Of a stretch of 64,000 bases of DNA, positions 26,263-34,617 are shown piece after piece. A program made the position numbers and the translations under genes. Where the stretch lies: positions 1 to 64,000 of the forward strand of contig CALJKV010000069.1 in the NCBI GenBank assembly GCA_937974245.1. Reading direction: 5' to 3'. The first letter of the stretch is position 1; every line of letters starts with the position of its first letter. This stretch comes from an uncultured Chloroflexota bacterium (GTDB taxonomy: Bacteria; Chloroflexota; Anaerolineae; Aggregatilineales; Phototrophicaceae). The notes under the pieces are model-generated. The model ran no database searches. It saw nothing but the letters and a program-made list of their open reading frames with translations, and had not been told where the DNA came from.

Positions 26263-26524
26263 AATTTGCCTGGTGGGATATTATCAATCATTTGTGCTGG
26301 TAAGCATGGGGAGCATTGTAACATTCCCCTGGGGTGGGTTCAATAGTTCATGCCGTTACTCGCCGCGCCTCACGCCGCCTCAACTCGCGGTCTTTTACCC
26401 ATCCCTCGGCATTTCTGCTCCGGTCCCGCGCCCAACAAACTTCCCCTTCTTCATTGAGGAAATGGCGGTTCAATGGCATAATGTGAAGACTGCTGAAACC
26501 TGCACACGAGAGAAACTGCATATT

Positions 26525-27475
26525 ATGGAAACAACCGAACAAACAACTTTCAATATCTTCATCACCGGCGCGACCACTGACGTGGGGCGTGAACTCACCC
26601 GTCAACTGAGCGCACGCGGCCATCGCGTCACCGGGCAAACCAGCGGCGTGAACGGCGCACTGGATGTCCGTGCCGATGGCGGCCTGCCCGCTTTTTCCGA
26701 CCCGTTGCGCCCTGGTGAACTCAAGAGCATGATTCAGGTCGCCCAGGCCGATGTTATTATCCATGCTCTGCCACAGATTGCGAACGATTTCCCGCACAAG
26801 GATACCCCCTGGAATTATGCCGAACGCGCCTTGACCGAGGGCGTCCCGGCGCTGCTGGAAGCCGCTGCACACTTAAATGTCAAATACGTTCTGCTGCTCT
26901 CCCCCGCTTTCATCTATGGCGACCAGCATGGCGCGGTGGTCACTGAAGCCACCGATACGTTTCATGGGCCACTGGCGGACGCGGCGCTGGCCGCTGAACG
27001 GGCCGTCCTCGATTCCGCCATTCCGGGCAGCGTGTTGCGCCTGGGCATGGTCTATGGCGCGGATGGGGCCGGTACGCAGGCATTGGCGGAACATATCCGC
27101 TTTGGTCGCAGCGTCTATCAGGGAAATGGCCTGCTGAGTTGGGTCTATGCGGCGGACGCGGCGGCGGCGGCGGTACTGGCCGTCGAACAGCAACCGGTAG
27201 ATGAGATTTTCAATATTGCCAACGGTACGGCTTCCGGCGCGGAATTTGCCGGACTGCTGGCCGACCAGTTGGGGATGCCACATCCAGGCAGTTTCGCCGG
27301 GCTGCTGGCGGCACCGCGCACCAGTGCCACCCAGCGCGACCTGCTGAATATGACGCTGCACATCAACAGTGATAGGGCAAAGACCGTCCTGGGATGGTCG
27401 CCAAAGTATGATTTCCACAATGGACTGGACCACGCCCTGCTGGCCTGGCGTGCCGGGGAGCAAGTGCGTGCCTGA
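26525..27475 (+). CDS. NAD-dependent epimerase/dehydratase-fold protein lacking the usual Tyr-Lys pair
   Basis: A 316-residue extended SDR. It opens NIFITGATTDVGREL (TGxxxxVG nucleotide loop), then VIIHALPQI and LLLSPAFIYGDQHG. Where extended SDRs normally have YxxSKxxAE, this protein reads LADAALAAE, so the catalytic Tyr and Lys seem to be replaced by Leu and Ala. The C-terminal part resembles sugar epimerases (WVYAADAAAAAVLAVE, FNIANG, KTVLGWSPKYDF). It may bind NAD(P) and a nucleotide sugar without classic chemistry. ATG 26525 is chosen; the frame is open further upstream, but that part overlaps the trpS 5' end. It overlaps the next gene by 8 bp, so a coupled operon is likely. Confidence 0.8.
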   Translation: METTEQTTFNIFITGATTDVGRELTRQLSARGHRVTGQTSGVNGALDVRADGGLPAFSDPLRPGELKSMIQVAQADVIIHALPQIANDFPHKDTPWNYAERALTEGVPALLEAAAHLNVKYVLLLSPAFIYGDQHGAVVTEATDTFHGPLADAALAAERAVLDSAIPGSVLRLGMVYGADGAGTQALAEHIRFGRSVYQGNGLLSWVYAADAAAAAVLAVEQQPVDEIFNIANGTASGAEFAGLLADQLGMPHPGSFAGLLAAPRTSATQRDLLNMTLHINSDRAKTVLGWSPKYDFHNGLDHALLAWRAGEQVRA

Positions 27476-28238
27476 GCAGAAATCACTTAAAGCCATCCTG
27501 TTTGACCTGGATGATACCCTGCTGGATTGGGGCAATGTCACCCAGGACTGGCTCACTTTTGAAAATGGGTTCCTGGGACGGGTACGGACATTTATCGAAT
27601 CCCAGGGATATAGTTTACCATTCGAGTCTTTTGCCGACGCCTTCCGCACCTGTAACCAGCTTGCCTGGGAAACCGGCAGGAGCAGTTTTGTTGCCCCTCA
27701 CATGGGGCGTCTGCTGGTCGAAGCGGCGGAGGCAGCGGGCATCCCCCCAGGCACAATAGACACGACGGCCTGCCTGCGGGCAGCTGACCGGGGCATTATC
27801 GAAGGCACAGTCGCCTTTCCAGATGCGGCGCGGGTGCTGGGGGAGATTCGCGCCGCCGGGGTCAAGACCGCGATTGTCACCAACGCATCCCAACCGATGT
27901 GGCTGCGCGACTACGAAATGGAATATCACGGGCTGATGCCCTACTTCCCTGACTGCCGTCTTTCAGCGGCGGACGTAGGTTATCTCAAGCCGCACCCGGC
28001 GATCTTCGAGACGGCGCTGCGCTGCCTGGGTGTAACGGCGGATGAAGCGGTATTCGTAGGGGACAGCCTTTCCGCCGATGTGGTAGGAGCACAGGGCGTG
28101 GGGCTGGCGGCTGTGTGGCACAAACCGCGTCCGGGTGAGTCTCTGTTGGACGGCCTGGTGACGCCCGATGCAACCGTGACGACCCTGGCCGATTTACCGG
28201 CAGCGCTGGATACGCTTTTCCCAAACTGGCGCTCATGA
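27468..28238 (+). CDS. HAD-superfamily hydrolase
   Basis: A 256-residue haloacid-dehalogenase-like phosphatase. Motif I is ILFDLDDTLLDW (nucleophile Asp13, Asp15), motif II is in IVTNAS, motif III is the Lys in YLKPHPAIF and motif IV is VFVGDSLSADV. A helical cap lies between motifs I and II (subclass C1). Probable phosphatase on a small phosphorylated metabolite; substrate unknown. GTG 27468 is supported by GGGGAG upstream; it overlaps the epimerase stop by 8 bp and its own TGA overlaps the next ATG by 4 bp, indicating tight coupling of three genes. Confidence 0.9.
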   Translation: MPEQKSLKAILFDLDDTLLDWGNVTQDWLTFENGFLGRVRTFIESQGYSLPFESFADAFRTCNQLAWETGRSSFVAPHMGRLLVEAAEAAGIPPGTIDTTACLRAADRGIIEGTVAFPDAARVLGEIRAAGVKTAIVTNASQPMWLRDYEMEYHGLMPYFPDCRLSAADVGYLKPHPAIFETALRCLGVTADEAVFVGDSLSADVVGAQGVGLAAVWHKPRPGESLLDGLVTPDATVTTLADLPAALDTLFPNWRS

Positions 28239-28768
28239 CCTTTCTCTCTCCGGCAGACCGCAACCTGATTCTGACAGGCTATACCGGCCCGAACCAACCG
28301 GCCATCGCCCAGCAGGTCGCCAGCCAGTTCGGGATGCGCTTTGTCAGCGTGGATATGCTGCTGGAAGAGCGGGCAGAAATGTCATTGGATGATCTTCGCA
28401 ACCACTACGGCGAAGCCCGCCTCAAGACCCTCGAAGCCGAGGTCATGCGCGATGTCCTGTTGTATCGTGGCGTAGTGCTGCGGGTGAGTGGGCAGACCCT
28501 CCTCCACGCCGACTATGCGCCGCGCTTGCAGGCCACCGGGCCGATCATCTGCCTCGTGGTGACGCTGGGCGCCGTGCTGCGCCGGCTGCACTTGCAGTTG
28601 GGGGCACGTTACCACAACCCCAATGAACGCGCCCTGGCGATTGCCCATCTCAAACGCGAGTGGGCTGTGCGCCAGCTTGCGGGCATTTATGAATTGGATG
28701 TAACCTATATAAATGAAGCAGAGATGATCAGCGCCGTAGTCGCCCACTGGCGTGAAGCCGCCCGGTAG
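28235..28768 (+). CDS. Shikimate kinase-like protein with a degenerate P-loop
   Basis: A 177-residue protein with the shape of shikimate kinase: an N-terminal strand-loop at residues 11-22, SVDMLLEERAEMSLDDLRNHYGEARLKTLEAEVM (in shikimate kinase the D..IE, GE..FR..E region), then a C-terminal lid-like stretch with KREWAVRQLAGIY. The nucleotide loop, normally GxxGxGKS/T, reads GYTGPNQP at residues 15-22, so the ATP-binding lysine and the following Ser/Thr are gone. A normal kinase reaction is therefore unlikely; it may be a binding protein or a repurposed enzyme. It begins on the ATGA overlap with the HAD gene, so it is expressed with it. Confidence 0.7.
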   Translation: MTFLSPADRNLILTGYTGPNQPAIAQQVASQFGMRFVSVDMLLEERAEMSLDDLRNHYGEARLKTLEAEVMRDVLLYRGVVLRVSGQTLLHADYAPRLQATGPIICLVVTLGAVLRRLHLQLGARYHNPNERALAIAHLKREWAVRQLAGIYELDVTYINEAEMISAVVAHWREAAR

Positions 28769-28823
28769 GGAGCGATGTGCTGTGGCTCAACGGCGTGCGG
28801 CTATCCAGGGAGAATTCATAAAC

Positions 28824-30065
28824 ATGAAGATACCTCATATCACACGATGGATTACTGTTCTGGCCCTGTTCACCCTGGCGCTGGCCCCCACCGCCGCCCA
28901 GGAAGAGACGAGTACGCCGCTGCTCGAGATGCTGGCGCTAGTGCCGGATAATGTGACTGTTCCCCCGGTGGTAACCTATGCTGATTATCGTGTGCTGGAA
29001 GCTATGCGCGGTATCACTAACCCGCCCCTGAACAGCGTGGATGATCTGAGGACCGAAGCCGGTGGTCTGTGGATAGCGGCGACGATGGGACTGGGTGCCG
29101 GGATGCCACTGAATAATCTCGCCGGCTATCTGGAAGGCATGGCCGATGTGGTTGGCTTCGCCTTTGCCGATATTGATCACACCCTGGAGTTCGGCAATCC
29201 CCCATCTATGGGTACACTGCTTGGAGGTACGTTCGACTCCAAAGCGATTGCTACCGCCTACTCAGCGCGAGACTTTACCGAAACGGCTATTGGCGATGTG
29301 CCTGTGTGGTGCGGCCCCGATGGCTGCGAGGAAGGCATGGCATTCAATATTGACCTCCGCAACCAGGCCAACCCCTTTGGGGGCAGTCTTGGACGCAACG
29401 AGCCGCTGGCCCTGTTGCCCGGGTATCTGGCCGACTCGCCGGATATCAGTGTAGTCGAGAATATCGTCAGCGCGTACCATGAGGAAATCCCTTCGCTGGC
29501 GGATAGTCCGGCGTATACATCGCTGGCAGGAGCCGCTGGCGCTGCCGGGAGCGTGGCGCAAATACTCATCATGGACTTCAGCGGTGTTGGGGTTTTTGGC
29601 GGCGAGTTTGTGCCTGAAATCTCGGATGAACTCCGCGCCGCGATTGCCAATTATGGGACACTACCGCCTTACACGGCATTTGCCCTGGCAGATGTGTGGG
29701 ATGGTGGCGACCAGGAGATCACCCTGTTGATGCTGGCCTACCCGGACGCGACGCAGGCTGAAACCGCCGCCGCCGAACTCCCGCAGCGTTTGGCGACTTA
29801 CGTCCCGATGATACAGGCTGCTAAGCGGGCGTTAGTGGATATGCTGAATGACCGGGGCAGCACCATCGGGGAGTCGTATGTGTATGAAAGCGAGTCGGGT
29901 TACGCGGTGGCCGTCGTGCCAATCAGCGCGCCCGTGCCAAGCAACGAACGCCAGGAGGGAAGACCGGCTTATCTGCCTTCCGGGTTGACCTTCAAGCTAT
30001 TTGTGAACGCCCTTTGGTCCCGCGACCTGGCATTCATCGCCTCTGAGATTACGCTGCCAGAGTAG
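28824..30065 (+). CDS. Exported protein of unknown function
   Basis: A 413-residue protein with a signal peptide (MKIPHITRWITVLALFTLALAPTAAQ in pieces: basic start, hydrophobic core, TAAQ cleavage). The mature part starts with an acidic LLEMLALVPDNV segment, has Gly/Ala-rich stretches and a single close cysteine pair (WCGPDGCEEG). No recognised catalytic motif, lipobox or membrane anchor was found. ATG 28824 follows CAGGGAGAA. It follows the epimerase-HAD-kinase-like run by 55 bp and may belong to it. Similar exported proteins with VPDNV near the N-terminus may exist in relatives; I cannot name a family. Confidence 0.75.
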   Translation: MKIPHITRWITVLALFTLALAPTAAQEETSTPLLEMLALVPDNVTVPPVVTYADYRVLEAMRGITNPPLNSVDDLRTEAGGLWIAATMGLGAGMPLNNLAGYLEGMADVVGFAFADIDHTLEFGNPPSMGTLLGGTFDSKAIATAYSARDFTETAIGDVPVWCGPDGCEEGMAFNIDLRNQANPFGGSLGRNEPLALLPGYLADSPDISVVENIVSAYHEEIPSLADSPAYTSLAGAAGAAGSVAQILIMDFSGVGVFGGEFVPEISDELRAAIANYGTLPPYTAFALADVWDGGDQEITLLMLAYPDATQAETAAAELPQRLATYVPMIQAAKRALVDMLNDRGSTIGESYVYESESGYAVAVVPISAPVPSNERQEGRPAYLPSGLTFKLFVNALWSRDLAFIASEITLPE

Positions 30066-30153
30066 CTGAACGCCATTTTCAGATGAGGGTAGGTCAATCT
30101 ATCGGATAGTCACCAGGCAAACCAGCAAATTAGCATGTTAAAGGACGGCAAAC

Positions 30154-30936
30154 GTGGCAAAACTTTCAATCAGTCTGGCACAAATGCAAATTGCTCTGGG
30201 CGATGTCAAGCGCAATACCGCCCAGATGATGAGTATGGCCGCCGAGGCTGCCCGGCGCGGATCGCACATGGTCGTTTTGCCGGAATTGTGGTCTACCGGC
30301 TATGCGCTGGAGAGCGCGAAAGAACTGGCGTCCGAACTCAACGGCGGCACTTTTGCTGATATGGGGACAGCAGCACAGCAGAACAAGATCAGCGTGGTCG
30401 GTTCGGTGCTGGAAAAACGCGGCGTCACTGTGAGTAACAGTTCAGCGTTTTTCGCCCCCAATGGCCGGATGCTCGGCGTGTATCGCAAGCTGCACCTCTT
30501 CCGCCTGATGAATGAAGACCAGTGGTTGCAGCCCGGCTCATCACCGTTGGCGCTGGATTTACCCTGGGGCAACACCGGAATGGCGATCTGCTACGACCTG
30601 CGCTTCCCGGAATTGTTCCGGCGCTACGCGGTGGAAGGTGCGAAGATGATGGTTATCTCGGCGGAGTGGCCGTTGGTGCGGGTGGAACACTGGCGAGCGC
30701 TGCTGGTGGCACGGGCGATTGAAAACCAGTGTTACATCGTGGCAACCAATGCCGCCGGGGAAACAGGGGAAGAGGTGTTCGGCGGCCATTCCATGATCGT
30801 TGACCCCTGGGGTAAGATCATCGTGGAAGGGGGCGAAACCCCCATGATGCTGACCGCTGACATCGAGATGGACGTGGTAGACGAAGTGCGGCGGCGTATC
30901 CCAGTGTTTGCTGACCGCCGGGACGACATTCTGTAA
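30154..30936 (+). CDS. Carbon-nitrogen hydrolase (nitrilase superfamily, omega-amidase-like)
   Basis: A 260-residue nitrilase-fold amidase with its complete Glu-Lys-Cys triad: Glu44 in LPELW, Lys112 in YRKLHLF and Cys146 in AICYDLRFPE. The supporting segments AIENQCYIVATNAAG and FGGHSMIVDPWGKII are typical of Nit2/YafV-like omega-amidases, which hydrolyse alpha-ketoglutaramate or deaminated glutathione. GTG 30154 is preceded by AAGGA. A strong hairpin follows at 30994. No neighbouring transaminase is present to narrow the substrate. Confidence 0.93.
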   Translation: MAKLSISLAQMQIALGDVKRNTAQMMSMAAEAARRGSHMVVLPELWSTGYALESAKELASELNGGTFADMGTAAQQNKISVVGSVLEKRGVTVSNSSAFFAPNGRMLGVYRKLHLFRLMNEDQWLQPGSSPLALDLPWGNTGMAICYDLRFPELFRRYAVEGAKMMVISAEWPLVRVEHWRALLVARAIENQCYIVATNAAGETGEEVFGGHSMIVDPWGKIIVEGGETPMMLTADIEMDVVDEVRRRIPVFADRRDDIL

Positions 30937-30993
30937 CCCTTTGCCCGTTCACATTCTCGACCATCAGGGGCAGGTTATTTGCCAGATATTAAA

Positions 30994-31023
30994 ATACCGG
31001 ACAACACCCGCGCTGTCCGGTAT
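30994..31023. terminator. Bidirectional terminator hairpin
   Basis: A perfect 10-bp stem (ATACCGGACA/TGTCCGGTAT) with a 10-nt loop lies between two convergent genes. The minus-strand copy runs into TTTTAATATC and should end the esterase-like gene; the plus-strand side has a weaker tail. Confidence 0.75.
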
Positions 31024-31049
31024 CGTTCAATCAACATCGTAACAACGCG

Positions 31050-32246
31050 CTATCGCCAGGCCTCGCCGGGGAACGCCCAGGCCAGTGCTTCCGGCAGCAC
31101 ACTGCGGAAGCCGACCAATCCATGACCGCTGCCAACTTCCTGAAACTGATAGAAAGTATCCGAACGGTGTTCCAGAATATCACGCAGACTGTCCGCCGGT
31201 CTGAGGAAGCGCGCCTTCGCTTCGTAGCGCCCCACCGACTGGAAAATACGCTTTGGCAGTAGTTCCGCCGCTTCAAAACGGGGGACATATTCGCGCAGCT
31301 TGTCTTCTGACGCACCTTTGCCCAGCGGCGGTGAAATCATGATGAGGCGGGAAAACACCGCCGGATTCCGCAATGCCGCATGAGCCGCAGCCACCGCGCC
31401 CACCGCAACACCACCTACCCCCAGGGTGTTCGAGTCGATCCGGTAGGTCGTCTGCACCAGCGGCAGGACTTCCGTCAACGTCGAGAGGTAGTGTTTGTCG
31501 TTGCTGATATACTCGCGGATACGCTCCGGTTGCGAACCACTCTGCACCATCGCAATCACGACCGGCTGCATGCGCTTGTACTTAATCAGCGCATTGGCGA
31601 CGTACTGCATCTGAAGCGGTCCCACCGCCCACTGTCCATCCTGCACAATCAACAGCGGGTAGAGAATGCCGCTGTCCTCATAACCGGGCGGCGTGTATAC
31701 CCATAATTTGCGCCCTTTGAATCCCAGTTGGGTGCTATCGAAGTCATGCTCATAGACCGTGCCACGTGGCACAGCCCGCAGCGCCGACCAATCCGGGAAC
31801 GGACGCGCATCCCCCATCCGCAGCACCGAGACGGTTTGCTGGGCAGTCTGCATCCGCAGCGGATTACGCGGGTCTGGCCGCCAGTAATTCTGCACCCGGT
31901 TCACAATATCGGGTTCGTTCGCCAGCGGTGTGAGCGGGTCATCAACCGCCAGCAGATAGTCCAGCAGGTCATCCGGGGCGAACGGACGCACCACGTACCA
32001 GAAAGTCGTACCATTCAGGTTGGTCATGCGGGCGAAGGGCGGATCCGCCTTGATGGTATCCAGGTTCAAGGCCACACTGCGCTGCGCCCCCAGACTGCTA
32101 AAGATAAAGGTGGCCGTATCACCTTCCACCCAGGGCCACTCGGGGCGTTCCAGCAGCAGTTCATCCACCAATGTTTGCCGGGCGCCGCTGGAAGATGCGC
32201 GTTTAGCGTCGTCCAGAAAGGCATCAAAAGAGTTCCATCGGGGCAT
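31050..32246 (-). CDS. Esterase-fold (enterochelin-esterase-like) protein lacking the catalytic serine
   Basis: A 398-residue cytoplasmic protein of the esterase-D/Fes type: an N-terminal beta-sandwich-like part (TFIFSSLGAQRSVALN...), then KLWVYTPPGYEDSG, LLIVQDGQW and VVIAMVQSG. At the nucleophile elbow, where this family has GxSxGG, it has GVAVGAVAAAHAALRNPAVF, with Ala281 in the serine position. The probable catalytic His (VGSGHGLVGF) is still present. It is probably not an active serine hydrolase; ligand binding or regulation is possible. The gene appears intact otherwise and has its own terminator, so it seems under selection. Confidence 0.8.
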   Translation of the reverse strand: MPRWNSFDAFLDDAKRASSSGARQTLVDELLLERPEWPWVEGDTATFIFSSLGAQRSVALNLDTIKADPPFARMTNLNGTTFWYVVRPFAPDDLLDYLLAVDDPLTPLANEPDIVNRVQNYWRPDPRNPLRMQTAQQTVSVLRMGDARPFPDWSALRAVPRGTVYEHDFDSTQLGFKGRKLWVYTPPGYEDSGILYPLLIVQDGQWAVGPLQMQYVANALIKYKRMQPVVIAMVQSGSQPERIREYISNDKHYLSTLTEVLPLVQTTYRIDSNTLGVGGVAVGAVAAAHAALRNPAVFSRLIMISPPLGKGASEDKLREYVPRFEAAELLPKRIFQSVGRYEAKARFLRPADSLRDILEHRSDTFYQFQEVGSGHGLVGFRSVLPEALAWAFPGEAWR

Positions 32247-32439
32247 TCGTTTTGCTCCTTCTGCGTTTGGAAAGCCTATATGCTGCTATTTTAGCACTCT
32301 GTGTGCGGAAAGACTAACAGGTTGCCAATTTTCATTGCCAGACCCTTATAGACTGTTATGAACATCCTTCGATTAATGCCGCTTACCCCTGCAAGCCGCC
32401 CCTCATCTCTTGCGGGAGAAATGTCCCCCGATTTGCGCT

Positions 32440-33753
32440 CTACCCTTCTATTTCTTCCAGCACGGTGTAGAGCAGCTCAAGCAGCACATTCCGCACGCTG
32501 CGGGGGTCACGGGCGACACACGGCAGCAGCTTGATCTCTGGGGCAATCCGCAGCGCGATCCGCAGGTCTTCGGTGGCCCAGGCGTCGGGGTGATCCTGTT
32601 TGTTGGCCGCCACCACATAGGGTGTAGGCGCATACGCGCGAAACGTTTCCAGGATACTTTTCGCCTCGCGGAAGGTTTCCGGTTTGGCACTGTCCACCAG
32701 CACGATGAAGCCCAGCATCCCCTCCGCCAGAATTTCCCACATGAAATCAAAACGCCGCTGGCCGGGAGTCCCAAAAAGATATAAGACCAGTTCTTCGTCT
32801 ACGGTGATGCGGCCAAAGTCCATCGCTACAGTGGTCGCTTCTTTCTCTTCTTTTTCGGCAGGCGTGCTGATCGAGCGTTCGGTAGAAACCACGTCAATTT
32901 CGCTGATTGCCTTGATGAATTCGGTTTTGCCGGCGCTGAACGGCCCGGTGATGACGATCTTGACGGTTTGTACCCGTTTGTTTGGCGCTGCTCCGGATTG
33001 CGCCGCTGCGGGTTTGGTCGCTGGTTGGGAATTTCCGCTGTTCGACACCGGCTGGGATGAATGCTCGTCCTGCGGCGGTTTACCACCCCGGAGCTGCCGC
33101 AGCGCCTTCTGACAGGCATAACGCAGATCGAGGTCGGAGCTATCCAGAAAGGCTTCCAGGATAGGGATTACCCGCTGGTCGCCAATTTGCCCCAAACGGG
33201 TTGCCGCATCTGTCCGCCGCCACCATTTACTCTGCGGGTTCTGGAGCAGCTGCACCGCTTTGGCGGCATCGGGCGGCAGTTCCGAAACATCAATCGCCGG
33301 GACGTTTTCCACCGGGGGCGGGGGCGGCGCTGGCTTCGTGCTTTCCCGCTGCTCAATGCCCAGGTAATTTTTAATAGTGGATGCCAGCAAGCGCAGCCCA
33401 CGCTGTATCTCACTCTCGCTGCGGATGTCTATCCACTGGGCGGTGATATAGCCGAATGGGACGGAACTTTTTTCATCACCTGCCGCCATGATCGGGAAAA
33501 TACGCACGTCCTGGGCTTCAGCATAGTTCATTTCCTCGCGCACCCAGGGCGATTTCTTAGACTCTGGCGAAAGAATCACCACCAGACAGTCGGCACTTTC
33601 CAGGGCGTTCTCAATCGACTCTTTCCAGGATCGCGTCCCCGGCTCCAGCTTTTCATCTGTCCAGACCGGCAGCCCATCGTCCCGCAGTTTATCACGCACT
33701 TTCTGCATGATCTCGTTATCTTTACGGCTGTAACTTAAAAATACATGTCCCAT
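32440..33753 (-). CDS. TIR domain - HEAT repeat - CvnD/MglA-like small GTPase fusion
   Basis: A 437-residue cytoplasmic three-part protein. Residues 1-130 are a TIR domain (FLSYSRKD, DEKLEPGTRSW, LVVILSPESKKSPW). After a Pro-rich linker, residues 160-222 form helices like HEAT repeats (TRLGQIGDQRVIPILEAFL). Residues 263-437 are a small GTPase: P-loop GPFSAGKT (270-277), TTVAMDFG, G3 variant FGTPGQ (327-332) and G4 ANKQD (383-387). That G domain most resembles CvnD-type proteins of actinobacterial conservons and MglA-like GTPases. Glu45 after Trp43 is a candidate NADase residue if the TIR is catalytic. No sensor, roadblock or effector gene is adjacent. The role (signalling or defence) is inferred only from the domains. 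Confidence 0.9.
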   Translation of the reverse strand: MGHVFLSYSRKDNEIMQKVRDKLRDDGLPVWTDEKLEPGTRSWKESIENALESADCLVVILSPESKKSPWVREEMNYAEAQDVRIFPIMAAGDEKSSVPFGYITAQWIDIRSESEIQRGLRLLASTIKNYLGIEQRESTKPAPPPPPVENVPAIDVSELPPDAAKAVQLLQNPQSKWWRRTDAATRLGQIGDQRVIPILEAFLDSSDLDLRYACQKALRQLRGGKPPQDEHSSQPVSNSGNSQPATKPAAAQSGAAPNKRVQTVKIVITGPFSAGKTEFIKAISEIDVVSTERSISTPAEKEEKEATTVAMDFGRITVDEELVLYLFGTPGQRRFDFMWEILAEGMLGFIVLVDSAKPETFREAKSILETFRAYAPTPYVVAANKQDHPDAWATEDLRIALRIAPEIKLLPCVARDPRSVRNVLLELLYTVLEEIEG

Positions 33754-34031
33754 TGCGCATCTCTGAACCTTAGACGTATTGTCCTATTCTACCGCGTGTG
33801 GCCTGGATATAACATAAAACCTGTCGTGTTAGCAAGCGAATTGCCCAAAATACCTTCTGAGAAGGCGGGCAGATCGAGCGGTACGGCACAGATCGGGATA
33901 CGTTTCAGCGGCGCCGCACTTTTACGAAAAACGTAAATCCCCCTAAATATGGGGGGGATGTGATGCGACATTCGCGCCTATACTGTGCATACAAAGTAGG
34001 AGCAGGCAAATTGAGATTGAGACGTGTTATT

Positions 34032-34406
34032 ATGGATTATAGTTATCTTGAAGCGGACGAACACCCAATCGCAACCTATAAGGTTCAATACGTAAATTGG
34101 CTGAATGATACCTGGATTGGCCGGGGCGATTGGTTACAGGCTGTTGTGACCAACCGCCGGCTGCTGCTCATCCCATCCGAGAACAGCCTGCGCGGGAAAG
34201 TCGAATCTATTCGCTATCAGGATGTCAACAACGTCTGGAACCTATGCCTGGGCAAGCGCGATGGTGTGCTGCTGCGCCTCAAGAACCGCCAGCACTTCTA
34301 CCTCTATGTGGATTGGAGCCAGGGCAACAAGCTGGTACACCACTTGAATGAGCGTATCACCCCGGCAGCAAAGCCTCGCATTCTGCCCCGGCTGCGCTTT
34401 ACCTAA
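34032..34406 (+). CDS. Small PH/GRAM-like domain protein
   Basis: About 124 residues, predicted mostly beta. The run WLQAVVTNRRLLLIPSEN, RGKVESIRYQDVNNVW, RDGVLLRLKNRQHFYLYVDW and a final helix (NKLVHHLNERI) follows the strand order and TxxRLL signature of bacterial PH/GRAM-like domains. Such domains bind lipids or proteins at membranes; the ligand is unknown. ATG 34032 is preferred to 33960, because the latter adds an unrelated basic stretch. It diverges from the TIR-GTPase gene and is followed by a terminator, so it stands alone. Confidence 0.65.
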   Translation: MDYSYLEADEHPIATYKVQYVNWLNDTWIGRGDWLQAVVTNRRLLLIPSENSLRGKVESIRYQDVNNVWNLCLGKRDGVLLRLKNRQHFYLYVDWSQGNKLVHHLNERITPAAKPRILPRLRFT

Positions 34407-34442
34407 ACCGTATCCGTAAAATCACTTGAATCTGTTCAGAAC

Positions 34443-34466
34443 AAGGGGCTTAGGCCCCTTATTGTT
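34443..34466 (+). terminator. Rho-independent terminator
   Basis: Stem AAGGGGC/GCCCCTT with a 4-nt loop followed by ATTGTTGTTT, 37 bp after the stop of the PH-like gene. Confidence 0.75.
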
Positions 34467-34617
34467 GTTTCTTCATTCCTCAACTCACCCCTTTTTAGAT
34501 ATGATTCCGGTCTGAGTTTACCGCCCCTCAAATCCCGAAACCGTAGGCTTGCGGCGCTTCTCCAATCAAGTTACATTCTGTGTATGATTCACTGGCACAA
34601 CGAATCGAGATAATCCT

